A stretch of 58,093 nt of DNA from Cysteiniphilum marinum. Its GTDB lineage: Bacteria > Pseudomonadota > Gammaproteobacteria > Francisellales > Francisellaceae. The DNA is taken from contig NZ_JACYVZ010000016.1 in NCBI RefSeq assembly GCF_014857925.1, positions 1 through 58,093 of the forward strand, in the 5' to 3' direction. Under the pieces are notes generated by a model, which ran no database searches, had not been told where the DNA came from, and saw only the letters and a program-made list of their open reading frames with translations. Within the stretch, counting starts at the first letter, position 1, and every line of letters starts with the position of its first letter. A program made the translations under genes and the position numbers. Positions 37,603-47,657 of this stretch are shown one piece after another.

Positions 37603-39612
37603 ATGGGAATTGATTTTATTATTGCCATTATTATCTTGGCGCCAGCATTAGGTGCAATCGTTGCCGGCTTTTTTTCAAAAAAGGTGCAATTAACCGGTGT
37701 TAACTGCATTACGATTGGTTTGGTGCTTTTATCATTTATTTTGAGTGTTGTTCTGGCATTAGGCGTTTATTTACACAATGATGTTTATACGGTCACATAC
37801 TTCAACTGGGCATTGTTCCCATCTTTAGGTATGACGGTCAGCTTCACTGTCGATAAGCTATCCGTCTTTATGATGCTGATCGTGACATTTGTCTCAACAC
37901 TAGTGCATGTCTACTCAATTGGTTATATGAAAGGCGAAGCCGGTTATGCGCGCTTTTTTGCGTATATTTCAGGATTTACTTTTGCCATGCTTTGTTTAGT
38001 CATGGGTAACAACTTCTTAATACTCTTCTTTGGTTGGGAAGGAGTAGGGTTATTCTCCTATCTCTTAATCGGTTATTACTTTGATAAAGACTCTGCCAAT
38101 GAGGCAAGCTTACGCGCTTTTATTGTTAGCCGTGTCGGTGATTTAGGATTCTTGTTAGGAATTGCTGCAGTCATTTACTATTGCAATTCGATCGATTACA
38201 ACACCGTATTCACTGCTGTGAGTAACCTTGATAACAGCCAAATGATTTCGTTCTTAGGCATGCAATTTAGCCCGATCACATTGATGTGTGTGTTACTGTT
38301 TATCGGTGCAATGGGTAAATCAGCGCAGTTCCCGCTACATACTTGGTTAGAAGGCTCAATGGAAGGTCCAACGCCAATCTCAGCATTGATCCACGCGGCA
38401 ACCATGGTGACTGCAGGTGTCTTTATGATTGCGCGCTTATCACCAATGTTTGTTCATTCAGCAACGGCATTAAGCTTTGTGATGATTATCGGTGCAATTA
38501 CCTGTTTGTTTATGGGGCTCATTGCCATTGTGCAAATGGATATTAAGCGCGTTATCGCTTATTGTACTTTGTCACAATTGGGTTATATGATGGTTGCGCA
38601 AGGCGCCTCAGGTTTTTCTATTGGTATGTTCCATCTGATGACACATGCGATGTTTAAAGCATTACTATTCTTAGCAGCCGGTTCGGTGATTGTCGCGTTA
38701 CATCACGAGCAAGACATGCGCAAGATGGGTGGCTTAAGAAAATACATGCCGGTGACCTATATCTGTATGATTATTGGGGGTTGGGCATTGGCGGCAATTC
38801 CACCGTTTGCTGGTTTCTTCTCAAAAGATTTGATTATTGACGCAGCAGCAACCACAACTTTGCCAGGGCACGAGTTTGCTTATTATTTAGTATTGGCTTG
38901 TGCTTTTGTGACTTCTTTCTACACCTTTAGAATGATCTTTATGACATTCCATGGTCCAACACGAATGGATGCGCATACTAAGGCGCATGTTAAAGAGTCA
39001 CCATTGACGATTTTGATTCCATTGATTTTATTGGCTATTCCGTCAGTGTTCGCGGGGATGCTGTTCTTTGAACCAGCATTAACACCAAACCTTGCTAATG
39101 CACATGGTTTCTTTGGCAATACGATTGCACAATACTATGAACCTGCTTTAGGTAATATGACGGTTATCGCAACCTTAGCGCAAGAAGCAGCCACTAAAAC
39201 GCCGTGGGATTTCGTAATGCATTCTGTGCATACACCGGCATTCTGGTTGGCAATTTCAGCACTTATTTTGGCATATATCTTCTATGTATTAGTACCAAGC
39301 ATCCCTAAAGCTTTATCCAATATGCGCTCAGGATTTGGTATTTTGCATTATATCCTTGTCAAAAAATACTTTATCGATGGCTTATATGATCTTGTATTTG
39401 TCAAAGGTGTCGTGTTGCTAAGTAAGGTATTATGGGTTGTGATCGATATCTTTATGATTGATAAGGTCGCTGTTCAAGGCAGTGCGGATTTGATTTATTT
39501 TGCGGGTAAGAAGATGACACGTGTACAGCGCGGTTACTTGTTTGACTACGCACTGGTGATGTTGATTGGTGTTTTAGCATTGATCGCATGGCTAATTTTT
39601 TGGGTAAACTAA
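37603..39612 (+). CDS. nuoL: NADH-quinone oxidoreductase subunit L
   Basis: 669 residues, an antiporter-like proton-pumping subunit with about 16 membrane helices and the long lateral helix near the C-terminus. Seen: LFFGWEGVGLFSYLLIG with the key Glu, GKSAQFPLHTWLEGSMEGPTP with the key Lys, and AIPPFAGFFSKD. Full length for ND5. Confidence 0.97.
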   Translation: MGIDFIIAIIILAPALGAIVAGFFSKKVQLTGVNCITIGLVLLSFILSVVLALGVYLHNDVYTVTYFNWALFPSLGMTVSFTVDKLSVFMMLIVTFVSTLVHVYSIGYMKGEAGYARFFAYISGFTFAMLCLVMGNNFLILFFGWEGVGLFSYLLIGYYFDKDSANEASLRAFIVSRVGDLGFLLGIAAVIYYCNSIDYNTVFTAVSNLDNSQMISFLGMQFSPITLMCVLLFIGAMGKSAQFPLHTWLEGSMEGPTPISALIHAATMVTAGVFMIARLSPMFVHSATALSFVMIIGAITCLFMGLIAIVQMDIKRVIAYCTLSQLGYMMVAQGASGFSIGMFHLMTHAMFKALLFLAAGSVIVALHHEQDMRKMGGLRKYMPVTYICMIIGGWALAAIPPFAGFFSKDLIIDAAATTTLPGHEFAYYLVLACAFVTSFYTFRMIFMTFHGPTRMDAHTKAHVKESPLTILIPLILLAIPSVFAGMLFFEPALTPNLANAHGFFGNTIAQYYEPALGNMTVIATLAQEAATKTPWDFVMHSVHTPAFWLAISALILAYIFYVLVPSIPKALSNMRSGFGILHYILVKKYFIDGLYDLVFVKGVVLLSKVLWVVIDIFMIDKVAVQGSADLIYFAGKKMTRVQRGYLFDYALVMLIGVLALIAWLIFWVN

Positions 39613-39639
39613 GGCTTTGGTTAAAGGAAAGTTAATACT

Positions 39640-41253
39640 ATGTTTATAACTCACTATTTATTAAGCTTGCTAATCTGGGTGCCGATTATCGGTGGCTTTA
39701 TTGTATTAGCAGCGAAATCGCCAGATGGCAAAAAAGAAGCGGCACGCTGGACGGCGCTAGCGGTTGCCATATTAACGCTTTTATTGTGTGTTCCTTTATA
39801 CCTTGAGTTTGATCCAACCAGTGCTAGTATGCAGTTTGTTGAGCGTGTGCGTTGGTTTAGTTTATTCAATAATAATGATGCCGTTTACTATTATCTTGGC
39901 GTTGACGGATTCTCCGTGCTATTTATTATCTTAACAAGCTTTACCAATGTGGTGATTGTGCTTGCCGCTTGGCGTAGCATCAAAGTACGCTTAAGACAAT
40001 ATATGGCGATTTTCCTGATTACTACCGGCTTAACCAATGCTGTATTTATGGCGCAGGATACGATGCTGTTCTATGTGTTCTGGGAAGCGCTGTTAATCCC
40101 AACCACATTGGGTATCGGTATTTGGGGTGGCAAGAAAAAAGCCTATGCCGCGATTAAATATTTCTTATATACCTTTGCCGGCTCTATTTTCTTATTGGTT
40201 GCGTTTTTATATATCCAGCAACAAGTGGCAAGCTTACCAAGTGCAAGCTTAGTTGATAGTGGCACGTTCTCCATTCAAAACTTTATTTTCTGGGCAACTC
40301 AAGCAAATGATATGGGGCAGTTAGTCAATATCACGCTAACGGCTCAATGGCTATTGTTTGGTGCATTCTTTTTGGCGTTTGCCGTTAAGATCCCGATGTG
40401 GCCATTTCATTCATGGTTGCCAGATGCGCATTCTGAGGCACCAGCTGGCGGTTCGGTTGTCCTTGCTGCATTGATGTTAAAGTTGGGTGCTTATGGTTTC
40501 TTACGCTTTGTTTTACCATTGATCCCGAGTATCACGGCAGTCCTTGATTGGTTTTTGATTGGTATTTCACTGATTGCCATTGTTTATGTTGGGATTGTTG
40601 CGATTGCGCAAACTGATTTTAAACGCCTTATCGCTTACTCATCGATTTCCCACATGGGCTTGGTGACGTTGGCAATGTTCTCAATCTTCTTATTAGTGAA
40701 GAACAATCCTGATCAAGTACTAGGTATGGCAGATGCGCAATTAGCGATCCAAGGTGCAGTCTTTCAAATGATCGCTCATGCCTTCTCATCGGGGGGCATG
40801 TTTATTGGTTGCGGCTATCTATATTTACGGATGCAAAGTCGAAATATTGCCGATTTCCAAGGCGTTGCCCGTTCAATGCCAATCTTTGCGACATTCTTTA
40901 TGTTGTTTTGTTTGGCAAATGTCGGACTTCCTGGTACCAGTGGTTTTGTCGGAGAATTCTTGATTATCTTGGCGGTATTTAAATACTCACCATGGGTAGC
41001 ATTGCTTGCTGGCTTAACACTTGTTATTGCACCTGCCTATACTCTGTGGATGTACAAACGCGTGTTCTTTGGTAAGGTTGTCACAACTCAAGTGGCTAAC
41101 TTAAAAGATATCAGTGGTCTTGAGATCTTTGTCTTTGTATTATTAGCGATTCCTACTATTTGGTTTGGTATTTATCCAGAACCAATTCTACAACTTTCTT
41201 CAGCAGCTTCGACACATATCATTCAAGCTGCACATGCGGTAACGATAGGGTAA
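39640..41253 (+). CDS. nuoM: NADH-quinone oxidoreductase subunit M
   Basis: 537 residues, about 14 membrane helices, antiporter-like (ND4). Seen: FYVFWEALLIPT with the key Glu, KIPMWPFHSWLPDAHSEAP and the GLPGTSGFVGEF loop. TTAAAGGAAAG lies upstream of the ATG. Confidence 0.97.
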   Translation: MFITHYLLSLLIWVPIIGGFIVLAAKSPDGKKEAARWTALAVAILTLLLCVPLYLEFDPTSASMQFVERVRWFSLFNNNDAVYYYLGVDGFSVLFIILTSFTNVVIVLAAWRSIKVRLRQYMAIFLITTGLTNAVFMAQDTMLFYVFWEALLIPTTLGIGIWGGKKKAYAAIKYFLYTFAGSIFLLVAFLYIQQQVASLPSASLVDSGTFSIQNFIFWATQANDMGQLVNITLTAQWLLFGAFFLAFAVKIPMWPFHSWLPDAHSEAPAGGSVVLAALMLKLGAYGFLRFVLPLIPSITAVLDWFLIGISLIAIVYVGIVAIAQTDFKRLIAYSSISHMGLVTLAMFSIFLLVKNNPDQVLGMADAQLAIQGAVFQMIAHAFSSGGMFIGCGYLYLRMQSRNIADFQGVARSMPIFATFFMLFCLANVGLPGTSGFVGEFLIILAVFKYSPWVALLAGLTLVIAPAYTLWMYKRVFFGKVVTTQVANLKDISGLEIFVFVLLAIPTIWFGIYPEPILQLSSAASTHIIQAAHAVTIG

Positions 41254-41259
41254 AGAGAA

Positions 41260-42702
41260 ATGATGTTAGCAAATATTATCACCATACTTCCTGAAATTAC
41301 GTTAGGCATTGCCGCATTGGTCGTGATGCTGGCAGATTTATTCTTTGGCAAGAAAGTCAAAAATATTGCCTATATTCTGACACAAGTCTTTTTGATTATT
41401 ACGGCGTGGATTTTATTAAAATCACTTAACTCGCATATTCATGTTGGTTTTGAAGGGCAGACCTTATCAACTGAGCTGACCTTTATCTTGCAAGAAGTCA
41501 TTATACTTGTCGCATTTTTCGTTTTTATCTATTGCAAAGAATATATTGAAGACAGAAAGCTGCCACAGGGTGAGTTTTATGTCTTGTCGATATTGTCTAT
41601 TCTAGGTGCGCTGGTTCTAACATCAGCACATAGCTTATTAACCATTTATATCGGCTTAGAGCTATTATCTTTGCCATTGTATGCGCTTTTAGCTATTCGT
41701 CGTGGTTTTGCCACAGGAGCAGAAGCAGCGATCAAATACTTTGTATTAGGTGCGATTGCTTCAGGTTTATTGTTGTATGGTATGTCATTTATCTATGGTG
41801 TTACCGGTAGCTTGGATTTAACGGAAATCGGTAGATATCTCGCCAATCCAGAAATGGCACATTCACAAATCGTGTTGATTGCCATGGTATTGATGATTGC
41901 AACAGCAACTTTTAAGTTGGGTGCCGTACCTTTTCATATGTGGGTGCCTGATGTTTATGAAGGATCTCCTAATGCCGTGACAGCATTTTTAGCTTCAGTG
42001 CCAAAGGTTGCCGCTTTCGCAATGCTTGTCAATATACTTATGATCGGTATGCCAGCGCAAGCTTTTGCATGGAGTAAAGTACTCACCGTACTAGCCGTTT
42101 TATCAATCTTCTTTGGTAACTTACTGGCGTTGGCACAAAAAAATGTCAAACGTATGCTCGGTTATTCAACGATCTCGCATATTGGTTTTGTGCTATTAGC
42201 ATTGATATTAAACCCTGCAGCTTTTGCCATATCGACAGCGCTTTTCTATGTCATCATCTATGTATTGATGTCGGCAGCGGGCTTTGGTGTGTTGATCGTA
42301 TTAAGTGTTCGCGGAAATGAAGTTGAGAACTTGGCAGATTTTGCGGGCCTTAATCGTCGTAATCCATGGATTGCTTTTATTATGTTAATCGTGATGTTCT
42401 CAATGGCAGGTATCCCACCATTATCAGGATTCACCGCTAAGCTATTTGTGATTATGGGCTTGATTGATACAGGACACTTAGGATTAGGTATCTATGCCTT
42501 AATTATGTCGGTTATTGCTTGTTACTATTATCTACGTGTAATCAAGTCGATGTACTTTGATTTACCAAAAAATCAAACGCCAGTTTACGCCAATAAAGTG
42601 ACTTTGTTTGGCTTAAGTATCAATGCGGCACTTATTCTATTACTTGGTGTTTTCCCTGCGCTGTTAGTGACGCTTATTTCACCGATTTATGGGTTGTTTT
42701 AG
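41260..42702 (+). CDS. nuoN: NADH-quinone oxidoreductase subunit N
   Basis: 480 residues; ATG codons at 41260 and 41263 are adjacent. Third antiporter-like subunit (ND2). Seen: IYIGLELLSLPLYALLA with the key Glu, GAVPFHMWVPDVYEGSP and MAGIPPLSGFTAKL. Last gene of the operon. Confidence 0.97.
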   Translation: MMLANIITILPEITLGIAALVVMLADLFFGKKVKNIAYILTQVFLIITAWILLKSLNSHIHVGFEGQTLSTELTFILQEVIILVAFFVFIYCKEYIEDRKLPQGEFYVLSILSILGALVLTSAHSLLTIYIGLELLSLPLYALLAIRRGFATGAEAAIKYFVLGAIASGLLLYGMSFIYGVTGSLDLTEIGRYLANPEMAHSQIVLIAMVLMIATATFKLGAVPFHMWVPDVYEGSPNAVTAFLASVPKVAAFAMLVNILMIGMPAQAFAWSKVLTVLAVLSIFFGNLLALAQKNVKRMLGYSTISHIGFVLLALILNPAAFAISTALFYVIIYVLMSAAGFGVLIVLSVRGNEVENLADFAGLNRRNPWIAFIMLIVMFSMAGIPPLSGFTAKLFVIMGLIDTGHLGLGIYALIMSVIACYYYLRVIKSMYFDLPKNQTPVYANKVTLFGLSINAALILLLGVFPALLVTLISPIYGLF

Positions 42703-43018
42703 CTTTTTCAACTAGCAAATGAGACTTGAGCCAAGCTCAATGTAATGTTGATGCTTATTTTTTTATATTCCAAGTAGTCAATAAAAAGCTCGATTTTCTC
42801 GAGTTTATCAAATAACTGAAACAAATTGGTTAGGGATGATCAGGTTATTTTTGTTGTTTTTCTTGCATAATACATTCTTTTGATCTTTAGTTTATATTGT
42901 GAGTTGTTTAGAGTGATTTAAATTCTATTTATTTTCTAGATGAATCGGGTTGGGCACTTTGTTGTAGTGTGTGCACTCTTAACTAAATTATTATTTTATA
43001 TAAACTGGAGGAAGTAAA
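42703..43018. other. Intergenic region after the nuo operon
   Basis: 316 bases. TTGAGC-CAA-GCTCAA at 42726-42740 is a 6-bp hairpin followed 16 bases later by a T-run, a possible but non-canonical terminator. A second stem (AAAGCTCGA/TCGAGTTT) lies near 42785-42806. The last 150 bases are AT-rich and should hold the promoter of the 43019 gene, whose ribosome site is GGAGGAAG. Confidence 0.5.
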
Positions 43019-44914
43019 ATGCGAGTGAAATCCATCATTTTAATTAGTATGGGCTCCATGTTTTCACTAGTCTCAAATGTATATGCTTCGGAGTGGCTTA
43101 TCGGGGAAGGATTAATTTTTCCATCGCTAGCACAAGGGAAAAGTCAATGTTTTGAGTATAAGGGTGGCAATGACTTACCCATAAAGGTGGCAACAGAAGA
43201 GATATCTAAAGTGATAACAGACTATAAAAGTGCGCAGTCGAGCGTTGGCATAGAGGCAAGTGCGAATTTCTCATTTGCAGGTTTTAGTGGAGGTGCATCC
43301 ATGGGGATGTCATCAAAAGTAGCTACCAATGGTAATGAGATTGGTTTTAGTTATTATGTAACAAAGTTAGGGATAAAGAAAAGCTCAAAATCATACATTG
43401 GATTAACAGAAGCTGGGCGAAAGCATTTTCAAGAATATGCAAGTACTAATACAGCAAATTTACTTGACGCAGCGGGTGAGTTAATACGCCAATGTGGGGC
43501 TAATATTGTTATGTCAGAAAAAAGAGGGGCATCCTATCAGCTAATGGCAAAAATATCTTCTAATTATTCTTCATCAGCACAGGAGCTTTCAGTAGAAGCG
43601 CAAGCATCGGGGAGTTTTTTTGAAGTCTCTAGTAAATTTAATTCAGCGCAAAATAATTCAAATCAATCATTCTCGCTTAGTATAGAAAAAAAATCAGATG
43701 GGCAAGTGCTCAATTATCCAGAGCTTGATGATGCTATATCACAATGTTCATTAACAGAAGATGGTCAAATTAATCAAAGTTGCAAAGATATTTTTAGTAA
43801 GTATGCTGGAAAAATTATTCATCATATCAATGATCCCGTTGCTGATTTTGATCTATTACCACAAGTAGGATTGCCTGAAGTTAAGCCATTAAGTGAGTTT
43901 GACCCTGAAGATATATTAACTTCAGCGCATGAAACTGCCTTAAATAAAGCAGTTAGTTTATATAAGCAACAATATGAACGTTTGCAGAATTTGTGGATTG
44001 AGCAGAAAAAGCTACATGCGAGCATTAATGGCGTCATGCACGTTTATAGTGGCAATGGCCCTAGGAAAATGCTTATAAGAAAAGCAGGAAAGAATAAACC
44101 TCAACTAAGTTACGCTTATGGTAATCTGGCATCAACAGAAAGCGTACTGGATAAATTAAAGCAATCACGTAATGATGTTAATGATAACGTTGAGAAACTT
44201 GAGCTCGCACTTTTTTCATGTAGTGATGGAATATGTAAAGAGCGCACTGTCGACGAAGTTTTAAAATCTATTAAACCTATTGATAGTAGCATTATAAATA
44301 TGGTCAATAAAGTACAGCCAGTTGCTTTAGGTGAGCTAAAAGGCATCCAGATGCCAACCTCTGTTGCTTTAAATACAGGGTTGAGTGCGAGAGATAATAA
44401 TTGTAATGATGAACTTCAAATAATTTTTAGTCACCCTGATGTAGAAAGTGTTATTGTCGTAGATCAAAAATTAACACCACAAGAAAATCATATTGTTAAA
44501 GTGCAGGGTTTATGTGCTAAAAACTCTAAGATCTCACGAATTCCAATATTTGTGACCTTAAAAACAGGTGAGGTTGCCTTTCGATTTATCAATAGCTTAC
44601 CGGGTGAGGAAGCCAATAAGTTTGCAGTATCTAGTGCTATGGAGCTAAATAAGAAATCTGGTTCTGCTGCAATTGATGCAGACTGTAGTGATGTGAATAG
44701 TAATGTATCTATTACCGCTAATATGATTTATGAAGAACTCAATAGCAAGGTTGCTATGAGAGTTTATAGCTTGGGTAGTTGTCAAGTCTATGGAAGTAAG
44801 ATTAGCTCAACTAAGGAATATGGAATTCCTGATAAGCAAAGGCGTCTATACATAGATATTATGGAGACTAAAGGCAAAAATTACATGCCATTATCTGGAA
44901 AAAAAGAATTATAA
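43019..44914 (+). CDS. Exported protein with MACPF/CDC-like features (putative pore-forming toxin)
   Basis: 631 residues, signal peptide ending near NVYASE. Residues 70-125 are Ser/Gly-rich and amphipathic (SANFSFAGFSGGASMGMSSK). Residues 145-175 run LLDAAGELIRQCGANIV...RGASY, similar to the MACPF pattern in which a helix is followed by (F/C)Gxxxx...GGxY. A second Ser-rich amphipathic stretch (178-225) follows. Two such segments around the signature would correspond to the membrane-inserting TMH1 and TMH2 regions. The C-terminal 400 residues are unassigned and include cysteine pairs. It could also be a surface protein of another family. The small exported protein at 44966 follows 51 bases later. 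Confidence 0.45.
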   Translation: MRVKSIILISMGSMFSLVSNVYASEWLIGEGLIFPSLAQGKSQCFEYKGGNDLPIKVATEEISKVITDYKSAQSSVGIEASANFSFAGFSGGASMGMSSKVATNGNEIGFSYYVTKLGIKKSSKSYIGLTEAGRKHFQEYASTNTANLLDAAGELIRQCGANIVMSEKRGASYQLMAKISSNYSSSAQELSVEAQASGSFFEVSSKFNSAQNNSNQSFSLSIEKKSDGQVLNYPELDDAISQCSLTEDGQINQSCKDIFSKYAGKIIHHINDPVADFDLLPQVGLPEVKPLSEFDPEDILTSAHETALNKAVSLYKQQYERLQNLWIEQKKLHASINGVMHVYSGNGPRKMLIRKAGKNKPQLSYAYGNLASTESVLDKLKQSRNDVNDNVEKLELALFSCSDGICKERTVDEVLKSIKPIDSSIINMVNKVQPVALGELKGIQMPTSVALNTGLSARDNNCNDELQIIFSHPDVESVIVVDQKLTPQENHIVKVQGLCAKNSKISRIPIFVTLKTGEVAFRFINSLPGEEANKFAVSSAMELNKKSGSAAIDADCSDVNSNVSITANMIYEELNSKVAMRVYSLGSCQVYGSKISSTKEYGIPDKQRRLYIDIMETKGKNYMPLSGKKEL

Positions 44915-44965
44915 ATTAAGCGATATGAAGCTGCTAAAAATAAATATGATATAAGGGTATATGTT

Positions 44966-45415
44966 ATGAAAAAGTTGATATTAGTTTTTTTGACCTTTCT
45001 AATGAGTCATCTATGCTTCGCGGGTGCAGGCACTCAGTTTAAGTTGATTAATGCAAGTGATACACTTATCTTTTCCGTGGTACGAGATCATGTGAATTAT
45101 GGTTATGTCGCTAACCCTAAAAATATTGGTCAGCAATGGCAACGTGATGCGCCCAAAGGAGAGGCTTTTTTTATGCAGGTTGGAAAAGGAGGTACCGCAG
45201 GGACAGATGGGTATCTTATTGTTGAAATAAAAGAAAAATCAACGCAAGATATAAAAGGGCATTGTCTTATGTATGTCTCAGCATCTTATAATGGGGCAGG
45301 AAACCATCTTGCGAAATGGGAGTGCACGACTGATTTGGTCGCAATTGATGTAATGTTTGGCTCCACTAAATATATCGTTTTAGTGAACTTTTCTGGAGAA
45401 GCTTATAAGCTTTAA
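44966..45415 (+). CDS. Small exported protein, possible partner of the 43019 product
   Basis: 149 residues with a signal peptide (MKKLILVFLTFLMSHLCFAG). The mature part is rich in beta-forming residues (FKLINASDTLIFSVV, VDVMFG-like end KYIVLVNFSGEAYKL) with one cysteine pair (HCLMY, WECTT). Its size and beta composition recall the actinoporin/aegerolysin type of small membrane-binding proteins, but the match is only a feel. It follows the 43019 gene in the same direction and may be cotranscribed. Confidence 0.55.
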   Translation: MKKLILVFLTFLMSHLCFAGAGTQFKLINASDTLIFSVVRDHVNYGYVANPKNIGQQWQRDAPKGEAFFMQVGKGGTAGTDGYLIVEIKEKSTQDIKGHCLMYVSASYNGAGNHLAKWECTTDLVAIDVMFGSTKYIVLVNFSGEAYKL

Positions 45416-45523
45416 GTCGCATTTCACAGTAGTAAGAGTAGAAAGATTAACTATAGGTTTGAATGTAACTTTAGCTACTTCAGCTTTGAAGAGAAAATAA
45501 ATTTTACACTTAATCAATAGATA

Positions 45524-45949
45524 TTAACGCGCGCAAACTTCCAAACCACTGAAGAAGAAAGCGATCTCAACAGCAGCGGTTTCAGCAGCATCTGAACCAT
45601 GCACAGCATTAGCATCAATACTATCAGCAAAATCAGCACGAATCGTGCCAGCAGCAGCTTCTTTAGGGTTTGTCGCACCCATTAAATCACGATTCTTAAG
45701 AATAGCATTTTCACCTTCTAATACTTGAATCACCACAGGACCTGAGCTCATGAATTTTACAAGGTCATTGTAGAAAGGACGCTCTTTATGAACAGCGTAG
45801 AATTCACCTGCTTCGGCTGCTGATAGTTGTTTCATCTTAGCAGCAATCACTTTAAGGCCTGCTTGTTCAAAACGCGAGTAAATTTGACCAATAACATTTT
45901 TAGCAACTGCATCAGGTTTGATAATCGAAAGAGTTCTTTCAATAGCCAT
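45524..45949 (-). CDS. ndk: Nucleoside diphosphate kinase
   Basis: 141 residues, full length. It transfers the terminal phosphate from ATP to other nucleoside diphosphates through a phosphohistidine. Seen: [12 protein letters not shown] start, the Kpn-loop region, [17 protein letters not shown] with H117. It is the first of a minus-strand series whose other members lie upstream: the 46050 and 46521 genes and murJ. Confidence 0.98.
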   Translation of the reverse strand: MAIERTLSIIKPDAVAKNVIGQIYSRFEQAGLKVIAAKMKQLSAAEAGEFYAVHKERPFYNDLVKFMSSGPVVIQVLEGENAILKNRDLMGATNPKEAAAGTIRADFADSIDANAVHGSDAAETAAVEIAFFFSGLEVCAR

Positions 45950-46049
45950 GTGTATTTTCCTTATTTTTTATTTGATAAAAGTCTTGGGCATTATACAAAT
46001 GAACGAATGGAATGCAAGATTAAGCTGACAGCAAAGAATGAAAATGGAT

Positions 46050-46511
46050 TTAAAAATACTTTGAATAAGTTTGCGCCACGACAAAACTATTATCCGCAGC
46101 TTTTGTCGTATCATCAGACAAATTAGCATGATAACCTGTAATACGAGCGCTACTGCCTTGGTTTTTGATATCAAACTGGTAAACAATACCGTTAATCTCA
46201 CAGCTGTACTTTGTTGTGCATTGAATATTGCCAAACACACCACCAAGTGCCTTGATCGTTTGTGCATAGTTATAGTTATGCATATGAATAACATTATTTA
46301 CTGTGGTGTGATTAAGTGCTAGATATTGATTATAATTGCTTTGCAGCTCAACTTTTAAGTTCTCTGAAATTTTCTTGTAAGCCTGAAACTTAGCAAAGAA
46401 AATAAAAGCCATATACAGTAAGACACCGGCAAGGATTAGTAGCACTAAAATGGCAACGGTTTGTTTGCCACTAGAAGCTTTCTTACTTGGTTGTAGTAGT
46501 TTCTCGTCCAT
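46050..46511 (-). CDS. Single-pass membrane protein of unknown function
   Basis: 153 residues. A Lys-rich start is followed by one membrane segment at about 18-40 (VAILVLLILAGVLLYMAFIF), then a periplasmic domain of 110 residues with a cysteine pair (NIQCTTKYSCEINGIVYQF). The small cysteine-linked beta domain after an N-terminal anchor resembles pilin-like or pilus-accessory proteins, but there is no prepilin cleavage motif. It begins 9 bases after the FimV-like gene, so a link with it is likely. Confidence 0.65.
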   Translation of the reverse strand: MDEKLLQPSKKASSGKQTVAILVLLILAGVLLYMAFIFFAKFQAYKKISENLKVELQSNYNQYLALNHTTVNNVIHMHNYNYAQTIKALGGVFGNIQCTTKYSCEINGIVYQFDIKNQGSSARITGYHANLSDDTTKAADNSFVVAQTYSKYF

Positions 46512-46520
46512 TAGTTATCC

Positions 46521-47594
46521 TTAGTTAATACCAAAATATTTATTATAAAGTGCGTTAATTTCTTGCCAACGCTTATCATCATAAGGTAAAAGATTAGATG
46601 CCAAATAATCGCGCTCACTATTAAATGAGATCTCATCACCATCAGCAGCGTAGACTGCTAAGATCTTAAGACGAATATTTAAATTCTTAGCATCGCTATT
46701 TAACGCTTCTTGTAAGAGTGCTTTAGCCTGAGCTATATCGTGCGTTTCAATTAATTCATCCGCCTTATTAAGAAGGTTCACAAGTTCATCTTTGGATTTT
46801 TTCTTGGAGGTCTTTTTATCATTTGATGCGTTAACTGGTGTGCTAATATTAACTTTGACCTCAGGCTGTTTGGCATAAAACTGCTCTTTTAATTGACGTT
46901 TATCATCAGTTGACCTTGATGACTTACGTTTATAGCGGCGACGCCATATCAACAGGGCAATAATGATAATTAATAGAATAATATACCACTTGCTACCATC
47001 ACTTTTTGTCTCGGTAGTGACGGTGGTTTGTGTGTCATTGGCATCCTGTGATTGATCATTGGTATTTGCCGTAGGAATAACAACACCCTGTTGCGTGTTT
47101 TCTTTGGTATTATCTATTGAGTTATTAGCGCTGCTAGGTGTGTTGTTACTAGAGATTACTGTGGTTTGCTGATGATCAATAGTGGGTGCACTGTTGTTTG
47201 GGTTCTCTGGTGCCGCAGTCGTATTTGGTGTTTCAACCGTTGGCTTAGTCTTGACTGGAGCAGGTGCCGATGCTTTTGGCGTGAGATATTGCGTATGCCT
47301 TAGGTTATAAAGTTTTAAACCATCTTCAAGCTCAGCTTTAGTGCTTGGAATTAAAAGCTTCTGATTAATATTAACAATATTATCATTAATTGAAGGGTTT
47401 TCTTTGGCATTGATTCCTTTAATTGCAGCAATCATATCTTTGTTAGGAATGCCCGAGATACTGTGTTTACTGGCAATGCGCCATAATGAATCACCGGATT
47501 TAACGGTGTAGGTGGTGATCGCAAAGCTTGGCACAGTAAATGCTGCAGTCATTAGAATAAGTGATTTGAGATAAAGTCTGGTACTTTTTTTCAC
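46521..47594 (-). CDS. LysM-domain, FimV-like inner-membrane protein
   Basis: 357 residues. A signal peptide ends near PSFAIT. A LysM domain (about 28-90: YTVKSGDSLWRIASKH, NINQKLLIPS) binds peptidoglycan. A Thr/Asn/Pro-rich linker follows (100-200), then a membrane segment (WYIILLIIIIALLIW) followed by basic residues, and a C-terminal helical domain with a TPR-like unit (DIAQAKALLQEALNSD). This order is that of FimV/HubP, which organise cell poles and assist type IV pilus assembly. It is shorter than the Pseudomonas protein. pilT and pseudopilin genes lie in the same window. Confidence 0.8.
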   Translation of the reverse strand: MKKSTRLYLKSLILMTAAFTVPSFAITTYTVKSGDSLWRIASKHSISGIPNKDMIAAIKGINAKENPSINDNIVNINQKLLIPSTKAELEDGLKLYNLRHTQYLTPKASAPAPVKTKPTVETPNTTAAPENPNNSAPTIDHQQTTVISSNNTPSSANNSIDNTKENTQQGVVIPTANTNDQSQDANDTQTTVTTETKSDGSKWYIILLIIIIALLIWRRRYKRKSSRSTDDKRQLKEQFYAKQPEVKVNISTPVNASNDKKTSKKKSKDELVNLLNKADELIETHDIAQAKALLQEALNSDAKNLNIRLKILAVYAADGDEISFNSERDYLASNLLPYDDKRWQEINALYNKYFGIN

Positions 47595-47657
47595 AGCCTC
47601 TCCTTAATATAAGTCATCAATCTAAGGCGTGATTGTAATCGAAAATGGCAGCAATGA

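Noticed and set aside
45827-46126. 99-residue plus-strand ORF over the ndk start
   Set aside because: Antisense to ndk and to the 46050 gene; no ribosome site and no protein-like domain.
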